The translations under genes and the position numbers were made by a program. Of a DNA stretch of 56,839 nt, positions 25,937 to 34,675 are shown piece by piece; the first letter of the stretch is position 1; each line of letters starts with the position of its first letter. The notes under the pieces were generated by a model, which was not told the DNA's origin, ran no database searches, and saw only the letters and a program-made list of their open reading frames with translations. Source of the stretch: JBNKHH01 sp050290245 (lineage in GTDB: Bacteria; Pseudomonadota; Alphaproteobacteria; Rhodobacterales; Rhodobacteraceae); contig JBNKHH010000044.1 of assembly GCA_050290245.1 (NCBI GenBank), positions 1 to 56,839 of the forward strand, given 5' to 3'.

Positions 25937-25956
25937 AGGCAGTTCAAAAACTGCCT
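25937..25956. terminator. perfect hairpin between cinA and amt
   Basis: Arms AGGCAGTT (25937-25944) and AACTGCCT (25949-25956) pair perfectly around a CAAA loop, 46 bases past the cinA stop and about 100 bases before the amt start. No U-tract follows, so it may be a terminator, a regulator-binding dyad for amt, or both. Confidence 0.5.
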
Positions 25957-26052
25957 GCATAAAACGCAGCTTTAACGGCTGTTGCTGCTTTCATCCGCAT
26001 CTTTCGTGCTGTTCCTGACCCGCAACCTGAATTCCTAAGAGGGGGACCACCC

Positions 26053-27243
26053 GTGGTTGGAGCGGACACAGCCTGGATTATCGTAGCAACGGCACTCGTG
26101 CTCTTCATGACATTGCCGGGCCTGGCGCTGTTTTATGGCGGCCTGGTACGCTCGCGCAATGTGCTCAGCGTTTTCATGCACTGCTATGCCATCGCCTGCC
26201 TGATGAGCGTGCTCTGGCTCGCCTTCGGATATTCCATCGCCTTTGGCCCCGGTGAGAGCGGCCTTTGGGGTGGCCTGGGCAAGATGTTCCTCATGGGCGT
26301 CACCGCCGACACACTCTCGGACGTGGCCAGCACCCTGCCCGAAGTCCTGTTTTTCGCGTTCCAGATGACCTTTGCGATCATCACCCCCGCGCTGATCGTC
26401 GGCGCATATGTTGAGCGCACCAACTTCGCCTTCGTCCTCCTGTTCTCCGGCCTCTGGATGCTGATCTGCTATGCACCCGTCGTCCACTGGATCTGGGGCG
26501 GCGGCATTCTGGCCGACGGCGGCCTCTTCGGCGATGAAGGTGCACGCGACTTTGCCGGCGGCATCGTCGTTCACGAGACCGCGGGCCTCGCCGCGCTCGT
26601 CATCGCCGTGATGCTGGGGAAACGCCGCGACGCCTCAAAACCGCCGCATAACCCCGGTTTTGTCATGATCGGCGCGGCGATGCTGTGGGTCGGCTGGTTC
26701 GGCTTTAACGGCGGCTCGCAACTGGCCGCAGACGGGGGTGCCGCAATGGCCCTTACGGTAACCCATATCTCGGCAGCCACAGCCTCGCTGACCTGGGCAT
26801 TCTGGGAACGGGTCAAGTACGGCAAATCCTCGCTCGTCGGCCTTGTTACCGGCACCATCGCCGGCCTGGCCTCGATCACACCCGCCAGCGGCTATGTCGG
26901 CCCCATCGAAGCGCTGATCATCGGTGCCATCGCCGGCATCCTCTGCCAGGAGGCCGTCAACCTGATCCGTAACATGCTCAAGATCGACGACACGCTGGAC
27001 GTCTTCGCGGTCCATGGCGTCGGCGGCATCTTCGGCACGATCATGATCGCCGTATTCAGCAAGGCGACATGGGCCGCACAGCTTGGCAGCCTGCTGATCG
27101 TCGGCGTCTTTACGGTGATCGTCACCGCAGCCATCGTGCTGATCGCCAAGGCCGCCGTCGGTATGCGCGTCGACGCCGAGACCGAGACCAACGGTCTTGA
27201 CCTCGCCCAGCACGGCGAGCGTGCCTACGATATCACGTCATAG
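26053..27243 (+). CDS. amt: ammonium transporter (Amt/Rh family)
   Basis: A 396-residue inner-membrane ammonium channel with 11 hydrophobic segments. The twin pore histidines are His174 (GGIVVHETAGLAAL) and His321 (DVFAVHGVGGIFGT), and the phenylalanine gate region reads FYGGLVRSRNVLS...FAFQMTFAIITPALI. The cytoplasmic tail that docks PII proteins is present (GMRVDAETETNGLDLAQHGERAY). The start is a GTG at 26053 with a run of G (AGAGGGGG) before it; no separate signal peptide is seen, unlike E. coli AmtB. No glnK is adjacent, so the PII partner lies elsewhere. Its closeness to the ntr operon fits nitrogen control. Confidence 0.93.
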   Translation: MVGADTAWIIVATALVLFMTLPGLALFYGGLVRSRNVLSVFMHCYAIACLMSVLWLAFGYSIAFGPGESGLWGGLGKMFLMGVTADTLSDVASTLPEVLFFAFQMTFAIITPALIVGAYVERTNFAFVLLFSGLWMLICYAPVVHWIWGGGILADGGLFGDEGARDFAGGIVVHETAGLAALVIAVMLGKRRDASKPPHNPGFVMIGAAMLWVGWFGFNGGSQLAADGGAAMALTVTHISAATASLTWAFWERVKYGKSSLVGLVTGTIAGLASITPASGYVGPIEALIIGAIAGILCQEAVNLIRNMLKIDDTLDVFAVHGVGGIFGTIMIAVFSKATWAAQLGSLLIVGVFTVIVTAAIVLIAKAAVGMRVDAETETNGLDLAQHGERAYDITS

Positions 27244-27270
27244 GCACTGAGCCGACCCGGATACCGAAAT

Positions 27271-27298
27271 GGGCGGTGCGGAACGTTCCGCACCGCCC
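27271..27298 (+). terminator. rho-independent-like terminator after amt
   Basis: GGGCGGTGCGG (27271-27281) pairs with CCGCACCGCCC (27288-27298) around AACGTT, making an 11-bp stem that is itself symmetric. TTGCGTTT follows on the plus strand. It lies 28 bases after the amt stop. Confidence 0.8.
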
Positions 27299-27401
27299 TT
27301 GCGTTTCGGCAATCACTGCGTTTTCCGGCCAATCTGCGGCTATCGGGTTGCCTTAACGCCTCCGGGCTGCTTCCATGTGCGCAATGAAACGGGAGAGTGA
27401 A

Positions 27402-29015
27402 ATGACGACCAAGGAAGCCTATATCAAACGCCAGGCCAGACGCCTCACCGAAGGCCAGATCAATCGTCGCCGCTTTGTCATGTCGGCCCTTGCCACGGGC
27501 GTCACCCTGCCCACGGCCATGTCACTTGCAACCCGCGCCGAAGCGCAGACTCCGAAATCGGGCGGTCTGTTCCGCTATGGCATGGGGTTTGGCTCGACCA
27601 CCGACTCACTCGATCCCGGCACGGCCGAAAACCACATGATGACAAATGTGAACTTCGCCCGTGGCAACTGCCTGACCGAAGTTGCCAACACCGGCGACCT
27701 GATCCCGGAACTTGCGGAAAGCTATGAGCCGTCGAACGGCGCAAAGACCTGGGCCTTCGACCTGCGCCCCGGTGTCGAATTCCACAACGGCAAGTCCCTG
27801 ACAGCCGACGACGTTATCGCGACGATGAACTACCACCGGGGCGAAGACTCCAAGTCCGCCGCCAAGGGTCTCCTGACCCAGATTACCTCGATGACCAAGG
27901 ATGGCGACAACCGCGTGATCTTCGAGCTGGAAGCGGGCAACGCGGACTTCCCTTACATCCTGTCGGACTATCACCTGATCATCATGGCGTCCGAAGACGG
28001 GGTGATCACCGACCCGACGTCTGCGAACGGCACCGGTGCCTATGTCGTGAACGACTTCGACCCCGGCGTGCGGGCCGCGTTCTCGCGCAACCCGAGCTAC
28101 TTCAAATCCGGGGCCGCCCATTTTGACGAGGTCCAACTTATCTCGATCATTGATACTGTGGCACGCCAGAACGCGATCATGAACGGCGATGTCGAATTCA
28201 TCGACAATGTCGATCCCAAGACCGTCGCGCTTCTGGGCCGCGTGCCGACCATCGACATTCTCGAGATCACCGGCACCCAGCACTATACCTTCCCCATGCG
28301 CCTCGATGTCGGACCCTTCGACAACTATGATCTGCGCATGGCACTGAAGCACGCGATCAAGCGCCAGGAACTGGTCGACAAGATCCTTCTCGGCCATGGT
28401 GCGCCGGGCAACGACGTGCCCGTCAACGGCTCGATGCCGTTTTTCAACACCGAGCTTCCGAGCCACGAGTTCAACCCTGAGAAGGCCGCAGAGCACTATA
28501 AGAAATCCGGCCACTCCGGCCCAATCCAGCTGTCATCGGCCGACGCCGCCTTTGCCGGTGCCGTCGACGCGGCCCAGCTGATTGCCGCCTCCGCCAAGGA
28601 AGCCGGCATCGACATCGAGATCGTGCGCGAGCCCAACGACGGCTACTGGTCGAACGTCTGGAACAAGAAGGGCTGGTGCGCCTGCTACTGGGGCGGACGC
28701 CCCACGCAGGACTGGATGTACTCGGCTGCCTACACCAACGACACAGAATGGAACGACACCGCGTGGAAAGGCACCGAGTCCTCGGCGCGCTTCAACGACC
28801 TCGTGGTTGCCGCCCGTTCGGAGACCGACAACGACAGGCGCAAGGCACAATATTGGGAAGCCCAGAGCCTTTTGCAGGACGACGGCGGCGCGATCGTCGG
28901 GATGTGGGCAAACTTCATCCACGCCCACGCCAAGTCGCTCGGTCACGCCGATGCGGTTGCCGCCAACTGGCGCGCCGACGGCTCGAAAGTGTCCGAACGC
29001 TGGTGGTTCGCCTGA
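27402..29015 (+). CDS. Tat-exported ABC transporter substrate-binding protein, family 5
   Basis: A 537-residue family 5 (peptide/nickel/opine) binding protein. The N-terminus has a twin-arginine signal: RRRF at 22-25 within NRRRFVMSALATG, a hydrophobic stretch and AEA before the likely cleavage near 48. Typical family segments follow (TTDSLDPGTAENHMMTNVNF; LIPELAESYEPSNGAKTWAFDLRPGVEFHNGKSLTADDV in shorter matching blocks; YDLRMALKHAIKRQELVDKIL). I use ATG 27402 because GGGAG stands just upstream. No permease or ATPase genes follow: the next gene is on the other strand, so this binding protein is an orphan here and must use a transporter encoded elsewhere. Ligand unknown. Confidence 0.88.
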   Translation: MTTKEAYIKRQARRLTEGQINRRRFVMSALATGVTLPTAMSLATRAEAQTPKSGGLFRYGMGFGSTTDSLDPGTAENHMMTNVNFARGNCLTEVANTGDLIPELAESYEPSNGAKTWAFDLRPGVEFHNGKSLTADDVIATMNYHRGEDSKSAAKGLLTQITSMTKDGDNRVIFELEAGNADFPYILSDYHLIIMASEDGVITDPTSANGTGAYVVNDFDPGVRAAFSRNPSYFKSGAAHFDEVQLISIIDTVARQNAIMNGDVEFIDNVDPKTVALLGRVPTIDILEITGTQHYTFPMRLDVGPFDNYDLRMALKHAIKRQELVDKILLGHGAPGNDVPVNGSMPFFNTELPSHEFNPEKAAEHYKKSGHSGPIQLSSADAAFAGAVDAAQLIAASAKEAGIDIEIVREPNDGYWSNVWNKKGWCACYWGGRPTQDWMYSAAYTNDTEWNDTAWKGTESSARFNDLVVAARSETDNDRRKAQYWEAQSLLQDDGGAIVGMWANFIHAHAKSLGHADAVAANWRADGSKVSERWWFA

Positions 29016-29024
29016 TCAAGGTCA

Positions 29025-29080
29025 GGCGGGGGAGCGCTGCTCCCCCGCACCCCCTCGGGATATTTCCGGACCGATGAATT
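29025..29080 (+). repeat. Rhodobacterales-type intergenic repeat, copy 1 (hairpin plus CGGGATATTT)
   Basis: A hairpin (GCGGGGGAGC at 29026-29035 with GCTCCCCCGC at 29039-29048) is followed by CCCCTCGGGATATTTCC and GGACC-N2-TGAA. A second, inverted copy is at 33672-33734. It lies between convergent genes and may end transcription of both. Confidence 0.65.
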
Positions 29081-29115
29081 GAAATGCGCGCCAGGCACGG
29101 CGCGTTTTTATTGTT

Positions 29116-29850
29116 TCAGACGCCTGCGGACTGGCCGCCGTCCACGGTGACGATACTGCCCGTCATGAAGCGTGAGGCGTCCGAGGCCAGCAACAGGAAG
29201 GGTCCGGCGAGATCGTCGAGATCCCCAAAGCGGCCCATGGGAATGCGGCGGCGGATCTTGTCGCCAACGGCACCGGTCAGATCATCAGCGTTGATCTCGG
29301 TCACGAAGTAGCCGGGCGCCAGCGCGTTGACGCGGATGTTCTTGCCCGCCCATTCCAAGGCCAGGGCGCGCGTCAGGTTCGCGATCCCCGCTTTTGACGC
29401 CGAATAGGCCGGCACAAATTTCGCCGCGCGATCTGCCAGGATCGAGGCCAGGTTGATCACGTTGCCCGGCCGCCCTTCGACAATGTTCCTGGCCATTACG
29501 TCCCGCGCCAGGCGAAAGGGGGCCGTCAGGTTGGTCTCGATCACCGCGTCCCAGTCGCCATCGCTGGTTTTCACGGCTGGGCCACCGCCCGCGATGCCGG
29601 CGTTGTTCACCAGAACGTCGATCGGGCCGGCGGATTCGAGAGCTGCGGCGACCGAACTCGGATCGGTCACGTCCATGCGAAGGGCGCGTATCGCACCGTC
29701 AGAGCCATCCACCAGTACCTCCAGCCGGTCCAACCGCCGCGCTGCCGCGATGACCTCGGCCCCGGCCTCGGCCGCCACCTGCGCCAGATGCGCCCCGATC
29801 CCGCTCGAGGCCCCGGTGATCAGTACCCGCTTTGCGTCCAGCCGAAACAT
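29116..29850 (-). CDS. short-chain dehydrogenase/reductase (SDR), classical type
   Basis: A 244-residue NAD(P)-dependent oxidoreductase with the classical SDR layout: cofactor motif GASSGIG (14-20), NNAG near 87-90, catalytic Ser in INLASILAD and the YSASK motif with Tyr and Lys near 154-158, and a PG-x-F-x-T loop (APGYFVTEI). The sequence ends with the usual SRFMTGSIVTVDGGQSAGV dimer tail. It starts 11 bases after the ycjF-like stop on the same strand and is probably co-transcribed. Substrate not predictable; relatives include 3-oxoacyl-ACP reductase and gluconate or glucose dehydrogenases. Confidence 0.9.
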   Translation of the reverse strand: MFRLDAKRVLITGASSGIGAHLAQVAAEAGAEVIAAARRLDRLEVLVDGSDGAIRALRMDVTDPSSVAAALESAGPIDVLVNNAGIAGGGPAVKTSDGDWDAVIETNLTAPFRLARDVMARNIVEGRPGNVINLASILADRAAKFVPAYSASKAGIANLTRALALEWAGKNIRVNALAPGYFVTEINADDLTGAVGDKIRRRIPMGRFGDLDDLAGPFLLLASDASRFMTGSIVTVDGGQSAGV

Positions 29851-29861
29851 GGCTCTCTCCC

Positions 29862-30863
29862 CTAGATCGCCTCGCGATCGAACAATCCCGTCAAAGCTCG
29901 CCGCACAACACCCGTGACACCCGGCCGCGCCGCCGCCGTGAACGGCAAAGGCCGGCAGACTTCCATCGCGGCAATGCCGACGCGCGCGGTCAGCGCGCCG
30001 TTGACCATGCCTTCGCCGAACCGGCGGGATAGCTTGGCCAGGAGGTGCCCGCCGCCGACCGACCCGATCAGGTCATCGCCCACGGCGACAGCCCCCGTGG
30101 CGACCAGGTGGGTGATGACGGCCCGCGTCAGCCGCCAGGCCCCCAGCGTGCCCGACCGGCCGCCATAAACCTCGGCTATACGGCGGATCATCCGGATATT
30201 GGCGCTGAGCGCCACCATCACGTCGGCAAAGGCCAGCGGCACCAGGGCCGTCACGGTCGCCACTTGGCGCGCCGCGGCCTCGACCTCGCGCACCGCGACG
30301 CGGTCGAGCGGGCTCAACAACGCATCTTCGGCCAGCGCCAACACCGTTCTGGCATCGAAATTCTCGCCCGCGCCTTCCTTCAGACGCTCGCGTCCCCAGC
30401 GGGTATCCTCGCGCCCAGCATAGAAGTCTCCCAGCCGGCCAACCAGCTTGCGCGCTCCCGCCAGGTCGTCGGAAGCCAGCACGCGCGCCGCCTCGTCGTG
30501 CAGCTTTTCGACCCGAGCCAGTCGGGACAGCGCCGCCAGCTCGCGCACCACGATCGCGAGGCAGACAAGGGCGAACAACCCGATCAGGCCAAAGGCAACC
30601 CAGCCCAGCACGGCATTCTCGGCCACGAGCCGGGTCACGAAATTCCACGCCGTCACCGAGACGACAAAGACGATCACGGAAACCAGCAGCCGCCAGAACC
30701 ACGCCGCCAGGGCCGAGCGCGGACGCGCAGCAAGGCTCGCCATGGTCTGCATCGCCTGCCCCGTCGGAGCCGCTTCGATCTCGCCCACCGGAGGCGCGTC
30801 GGCGGGATTGACCCCGCCCTCGTCCATCTCGATCAGAACCGGCCTTCCATCCGTCTCGCTCAT
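29862..30863 (-). CDS. TIGR01620/YcjF-family inner-membrane protein
   Basis: A 333-residue membrane protein of the YcjF family (DUF697-containing). After about 50 soluble residues come two hydrophobic helices (near 57-76 and 86-110), then a helical domain (RVEKLHDEAARVLASDDLAGARKLVGRLGDFYAGREDTRW) and the C-terminal DUF697-like segment (GSVGGGHLLAKLSRRFGEGMVNGALTARVGIAAMEVCRP). It is encoded directly after the YcjX-type gene with a four-base overlap, the standard gene pair in proteobacteria. In enterobacteria the pair is induced under envelope stress, but the biochemical role is unknown. Confidence 0.88.
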   Translation of the reverse strand: MSETDGRPVLIEMDEGGVNPADAPPVGEIEAAPTGQAMQTMASLAARPRSALAAWFWRLLVSVIVFVVSVTAWNFVTRLVAENAVLGWVAFGLIGLFALVCLAIVVRELAALSRLARVEKLHDEAARVLASDDLAGARKLVGRLGDFYAGREDTRWGRERLKEGAGENFDARTVLALAEDALLSPLDRVAVREVEAAARQVATVTALVPLAFADVMVALSANIRMIRRIAEVYGGRSGTLGAWRLTRAVITHLVATGAVAVGDDLIGSVGGGHLLAKLSRRFGEGMVNGALTARVGIAAMEVCRPLPFTAAARPGVTGVVRRALTGLFDREAI

Positions 30864-32275
30864 CTCAACCTGTCTCCGATCAGGAATTCAGCCGCCCGGT
30901 CCAACCGGATATGGGGCGGCCCGTCGCCGGGTTTCAGGCTGATGCTCTGCGGCGCGAAACTCATGATGCTGTAGTCCTTGTCCAGCCACGCCTCGGCCCC
31001 CGCCCGCGCGGGCGACAGGACCTTTGACGGATCCTCGGGCAGCTTGCCGGGATACATCGCGACGCTCTTGCCGCCGTCCAGAAGTCGCCCGCGCACCACG
31101 TCCAGCGTGCGGCCGCCCTGCTCAACCCGGTCCTCGGCGGTGGCGCGAAGCGAGGCAATCGACAGGGCCAGCGTTTCGGCCCCCACGAAATCCGCGCGGG
31201 CCTTGGCTTCGGACAAAAGCGCTTCGGTGATCGCGGTCAGCTGCGGATGCTGCACGTGGTGCAAGTGGTCTGCCTTGGTCGCGGCGAACAGGATCTTTTC
31301 CACCCGCTTGCCCATCAGCAACTGGGTCAGGAACGCATTCCGCCCCGGCCGGAACGCGCCCAGGATATCCGCCATCGCGCGACGCGTGTCCTCAAGCGCT
31401 TTCGGCCCCGCATGGATCGCGCCCAGCACGTCGACCAGCACCACCTGGCGGTCGATGCGCGAGAAATGATCGCGGAAAAAGGGCCGCACGACCTGTCGCT
31501 TGTAGGCCTCGTAGCGACGCGCGAACTCGCGCCCCAATGACCCGCGTCCGTATTCTCCCGCCGGCAGGGGCGCAAAGGTCAGAACCGGCGAGCCTTTCAA
31601 ATCCCCCGGCAGAAGAAACCGCCCCGGCGTGACGTCGGAATACCCGGCGTCGCGCGATGACCTCAGGGCCACCGTATAGGCCTCGGCCAGCGTCTTGGCC
31701 GCCACCTCGTCCAGCTTCTCGCCCGGGTTGCTCGCCGAAAGGGTTTCCAAGAACCCCGACGACTCGGCCCGCCCCTTCATCCGCGACAACACGTCCGCCG
31801 ACCAGGTTTCGAAATCCTTGTCCATCAAACCAAGGTCCAAAAGCCACTCGCCGGGGTAATCCACGATATCCAGATGCAGCGTTTTCGGCCCCGAGAACCC
31901 AGACAAGAGCCCCGATGGCCGCACGCGAAAAGACAGCCTCAACTCGCTGATACCGCTGGTGTTTTCCGGCCATTCCGGCACTTCTCCGGTCATCAGGCCC
32001 AGGTGATGCTCGTAGTCGAAGCGCGGCACCGTATCGTCGGGCTGAGGCTGCAGCCACGCTGTGTGAATGCGCCCCTCGGCAGCCGCACGCAGGCCCGGCA
32101 TCCGGCCCCGGTTGATCAGGTTCGCCACCAGCGACGTGATGAATACCGTCTTGCCGGACCGCGCCAGTCCCGTGACGCCCAGACGGATTACAGGCTCGAA
32201 AAACGCCTCGCTCACGGTATTCACCGTGCTCTCGACGCTGCGCGTCACCCCGTCTGCAATTCTTCCGATGACCAC
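30860..32275 (-). CDS. YcjX-family P-loop ATP/GTPase (DUF463)
   Basis: A 471-residue nucleotide-binding protein of the YcjX family. The P-loop GLARSGKT lies near residues 36-43 after the family-typical start (GRIADGVTRSVESTVNTVSEAFFEPVIRLGVTG). Other features are DIVDYPGEWLLDL (Walker B-like region) and VDVLGAIHAG. I place the start at GTG 32275, with AGAGGG upstream, because relatives begin here; a 24-codon upstream extension would reach into the hisB promoter. It is the first gene of the ycjX-ycjF-SDR unit and divergent from hisB. Confidence 0.9.
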   Translation of the reverse strand: MVIGRIADGVTRSVESTVNTVSEAFFEPVIRLGVTGLARSGKTVFITSLVANLINRGRMPGLRAAAEGRIHTAWLQPQPDDTVPRFDYEHHLGLMTGEVPEWPENTSGISELRLSFRVRPSGLLSGFSGPKTLHLDIVDYPGEWLLDLGLMDKDFETWSADVLSRMKGRAESSGFLETLSASNPGEKLDEVAAKTLAEAYTVALRSSRDAGYSDVTPGRFLLPGDLKGSPVLTFAPLPAGEYGRGSLGREFARRYEAYKRQVVRPFFRDHFSRIDRQVVLVDVLGAIHAGPKALEDTRRAMADILGAFRPGRNAFLTQLLMGKRVEKILFAATKADHLHHVQHPQLTAITEALLSEAKARADFVGAETLALSIASLRATAEDRVEQGGRTLDVVRGRLLDGGKSVAMYPGKLPEDPSKVLSPARAGAEAWLDKDYSIMSFAPQSISLKPGDGPPHIRLDRAAEFLIGDRLR

Positions 32276-32425
32276 CTGCTGCCCTCTCGTTTGCAGATGA
32301 ACATAAGTGCGCCGATCCCCCACTGCCAGCGTGCAGGCGCACAACACCCCAAAAACGCGGCAAAATCCCCTCTTCCCCGCACCATTTCCCGCGCCTATAA
32401 GCGGCCTCGTTCAAGGAGCATCCAG

Positions 32426-33013
32426 ATGCGCAGCGCACAAATCACGCGGAAGACGGCTGAAACCGATATCTCGGTCGAGATCAATCTCGACGGAACCGGC
32501 ACCTATGACAACCGGACCGGCGTCGGCTTTTTCGACCATATGCTTGACCAGTTGGCGCGCCACGCGCTGATCGACATGACCGTGCGCGCCGCAGGGGATC
32601 TCCACATCGACGACCACCACACTGTCGAGGACACCGGCATCGCACTGGGCCAGGCCCTCGCGCAGGCCCTCGGCGATAAGAAAGGCATCCGCCGCTACGG
32701 CTCTTGCCTTCTGCCGATGGATGACGCGCTGGTGCGCGCAGCGCTGGACCTTTCCGCGCGGCCCTTCCTGGTGTGGAACGTCGACCTGCCGACCGCCAAG
32801 ATCGGCACATTCGACACCGAACTGGTGCGCGAATTCTTCCAGGCGTTCGCGACCCACGGCGGCATCACGCTGCACGTTGATGTCCTGCACGGGCTGAACA
32901 GCCACCACATCGCCGAGGCAGCCTTCAAGGCGGTCGCGCGGTCTCTGCGCGACGCGGTCGAAACCGATCCGCGCAAGTCCGACGCTATCCCCTCGACCAA
33001 GGGCGCGCTCTAG
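32426..33013 (+). CDS. hisB: imidazoleglycerol-phosphate dehydratase
   Basis: HisB removes water from imidazole glycerol phosphate in histidine biosynthesis. The 195-residue protein has the manganese-binding repeats with FFDHMLDQLARH (about 36-47) and DDHHTVEDTGIALGQAL (about 62-78), and in the second half VDVLHGLNSHHIAEAAFKA. AAGGAG stands seven bases before the ATG; a long upstream extension is a shadow of ycjX. It is monofunctional, without the phosphatase domain found in enterobacteria. hisH follows after four bases. Confidence 0.96.
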   Translation: MRSAQITRKTAETDISVEINLDGTGTYDNRTGVGFFDHMLDQLARHALIDMTVRAAGDLHIDDHHTVEDTGIALGQALAQALGDKKGIRRYGSCLLPMDDALVRAALDLSARPFLVWNVDLPTAKIGTFDTELVREFFQAFATHGGITLHVDVLHGLNSHHIAEAAFKAVARSLRDAVETDPRKSDAIPSTKGAL

Positions 33014-33017
33014 GGAC

Positions 33018-33656
33018 ATGCTGACCGTTCTGATCGACTATGGTGCGGGCAACCTGCACTCGGCCGAAAAGGCCTTTCAGCGCATGGCGCGCGAAGTGGA
33101 CGCGGGCGAAGTCATCGTCTCGGACAGGCCCGAGGACGTGGCCCGCGCCGATCGCATCGTGCTGCCCGGCGACGGCGCCTTTCCTGCCTGCATGGATGCG
33201 CTGAACACCCACACCGGCATCCATGACGCTCTGATCGACGCGGTTGAGGTCAAAGCCCGGCCCTTCCTTGGCATATGCGTCGGAATGCAGCTCATGGCCC
33301 GCAAGGGTCTTGAATACCGCGAGGTCGACGGCCTCGGATGGATCGACGCAGAGGTGCGCCGGATTGTGCCCGCAGACCCGTCGTTCAAGGTTCCGCACAT
33401 GGGGTGGAACGACCTCGTGATCGACCGGCCGCACCCGGTTCTCGCAGGGCTTTCAACAGGTGACCACGCCTATTTCGTCCATTCCTACCAGATGGTTATG
33501 GCCGATCCGTCACAGCTCATCGCGCATTGCGATTATGGCGGCGACGTCACCGCCATTGTCGGGCGCGACACGATGGTCGGCACTCAGTTCCACCCAGAGA
33601 AAAGCCAGGCCGCCGGTCTGCGCCTTATCGCCAACTGGCTGACCTGGACGCCCTGA
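33018..33656 (+). CDS. hisH: imidazole glycerol phosphate synthase, glutaminase subunit
   Basis: The 212-residue class I glutamine amidotransferase that feeds ammonia to HisF. The catalytic triad is visible: Cys87 in FLGICVGMQL, His192 and Glu194 in GTQFHPEKSQ. The opening IDYGAGNLHSAEKAF and the VPHMGWNDL segment that contacts HisF are typical. It follows hisB by four bases. hisA and hisF, which usually come next in alphaproteobacteria, are absent here: a repeat element and an NHL-type gene follow instead. Confidence 0.96.
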   Translation: MLTVLIDYGAGNLHSAEKAFQRMAREVDAGEVIVSDRPEDVARADRIVLPGDGAFPACMDALNTHTGIHDALIDAVEVKARPFLGICVGMQLMARKGLEYREVDGLGWIDAEVRRIVPADPSFKVPHMGWNDLVIDRPHPVLAGLSTGDHAYFVHSYQMVMADPSQLIAHCDYGGDVTAIVGRDTMVGTQFHPEKSQAAGLRLIANWLTWTP

Positions 33657-33671
33657 CCGCGCAGGCCAGCC

Positions 33672-33734
33672 GCTTTCACGGGTCCAAAAATATCCCGGGG
33701 TGAGCACCGAAGGAGCGGGGGGCAGAGTCCCTTT
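33672..33734 (-). repeat. Rhodobacterales-type intergenic repeat, copy 2 (inverted)
   Basis: Read on the minus strand, this segment has a C-rich and G-rich arm pair, then CCCCGGGATATTTTT and GGACC-N2-TGAA, the same order as copy 1 at 29025-29080. It sits directly after hisH and before the NHL-type gene, where the rest of the his cluster might be expected. Confidence 0.6.
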
Positions 33735-33793
33735 CGCCCGACTGGCTATCCCCCGCTTCCCGCGCGCACCGGAATCGCAGTATCCTTCATCAC

Positions 33794-34660
33794 ATGCGAT
33801 ACCTCATGACCCTCGCCGCTCTCACCCTTGCTGCCCCCGCCCCGGCGCAGGATGCTCCCCCTTTTGCCAGCTTCGATCTGGCTTCCGAGCCGGTGCTGAA
33901 CGATCCGCATGATCTTGCCTTCGGACCGGACGGGCGGCTCTATGTCGCTGACAAGTTCGGCAATCGTATCGCCGTCCTCGACCCCGATACGCTTGAAGTG
34001 ATCGAGACTCTGGGCCAGGATTTCCTGCCTGGCGTCCACGACATTTCCTTCGGTGCGGACGGGCGCATCGCCGTGGCCGTCACAGCCATGGGTGCCGTTG
34101 CCATCTACCATTCCATTGCCGAGCTTGCCGACCCGCCTGTCATCGGCGTCACCGCACCGGGCACCGAGGGCGCGCTTTTGCACTCCAACGGTGATCTCTA
34201 CGCCATGGCCGGCCGCGTTGGCGCCCTCGTCCGGTTCCGCGACTTCAAACCCATCGCGGCCGTCGAAGGACACCCCGGCGCCCATGACGTGGCCGAGGCC
34301 CCCGACGGTACCATCTGGATCGCCGACAACGCGCAGCGCCGCCTCGTGCAATACAGCCCCGACCTCGGACGCCTGCGCGTGATCAGTGATCTCAAGTTCG
34401 GTTTTCGCGGTCCCCGTTACCTCGACGTGACCGAATTCGGTTTCCTCGTGGTGGCAGATCAGGACGCACACCGCATCCTTTTGATCAACCCCGACGCGCC
34501 GGACGGCCCTGCCCTGATCGGAGTCCTCGGCGACGGCACCCCCGGTCTCGGGCCAAACAGGTTCGACGACCCAGAAGGAGTCGTTTTCGACGGCAGTCGC
34601 TATTTCATAAGTGATTCCGACAACAACCGGATCGTGCGCTATTCGGTGGTGTTGAACTAG
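33794..34660 (+). CDS. exported NHL-repeat beta-propeller protein
   Basis: A 288-residue protein with a signal peptide (MRYLMTLAALTLAAPAPAQ, cleavage near 18-19). The mature part is built of NHL-like propeller blades: PHDLAFGPDGRLYVADKFGNRIAVLD, then VHDISFGADGRIAVA, AHDVAEAPDGTIWIADNAQRRLVQY, RYLDVTEFGFLVVADQDAHRILLI and DPEGVVFDGSRYFISDSDNNRIVRY (each shown in part). About five or six blades are expected. Such proteins bind partners or ligands in the periplasm or act as lactonases or lyases; nothing here tells which. It stands alone between hisH and a convergent small gene. Confidence 0.8.
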   Translation: MRYLMTLAALTLAAPAPAQDAPPFASFDLASEPVLNDPHDLAFGPDGRLYVADKFGNRIAVLDPDTLEVIETLGQDFLPGVHDISFGADGRIAVAVTAMGAVAIYHSIAELADPPVIGVTAPGTEGALLHSNGDLYAMAGRVGALVRFRDFKPIAAVEGHPGAHDVAEAPDGTIWIADNAQRRLVQYSPDLGRLRVISDLKFGFRGPRYLDVTEFGFLVVADQDAHRILLINPDAPDGPALIGVLGDGTPGLGPNRFDDPEGVVFDGSRYFISDSDNNRIVRYSVVLN

Positions 34661-34675
34661 GCCCGCAAAGTTTGC

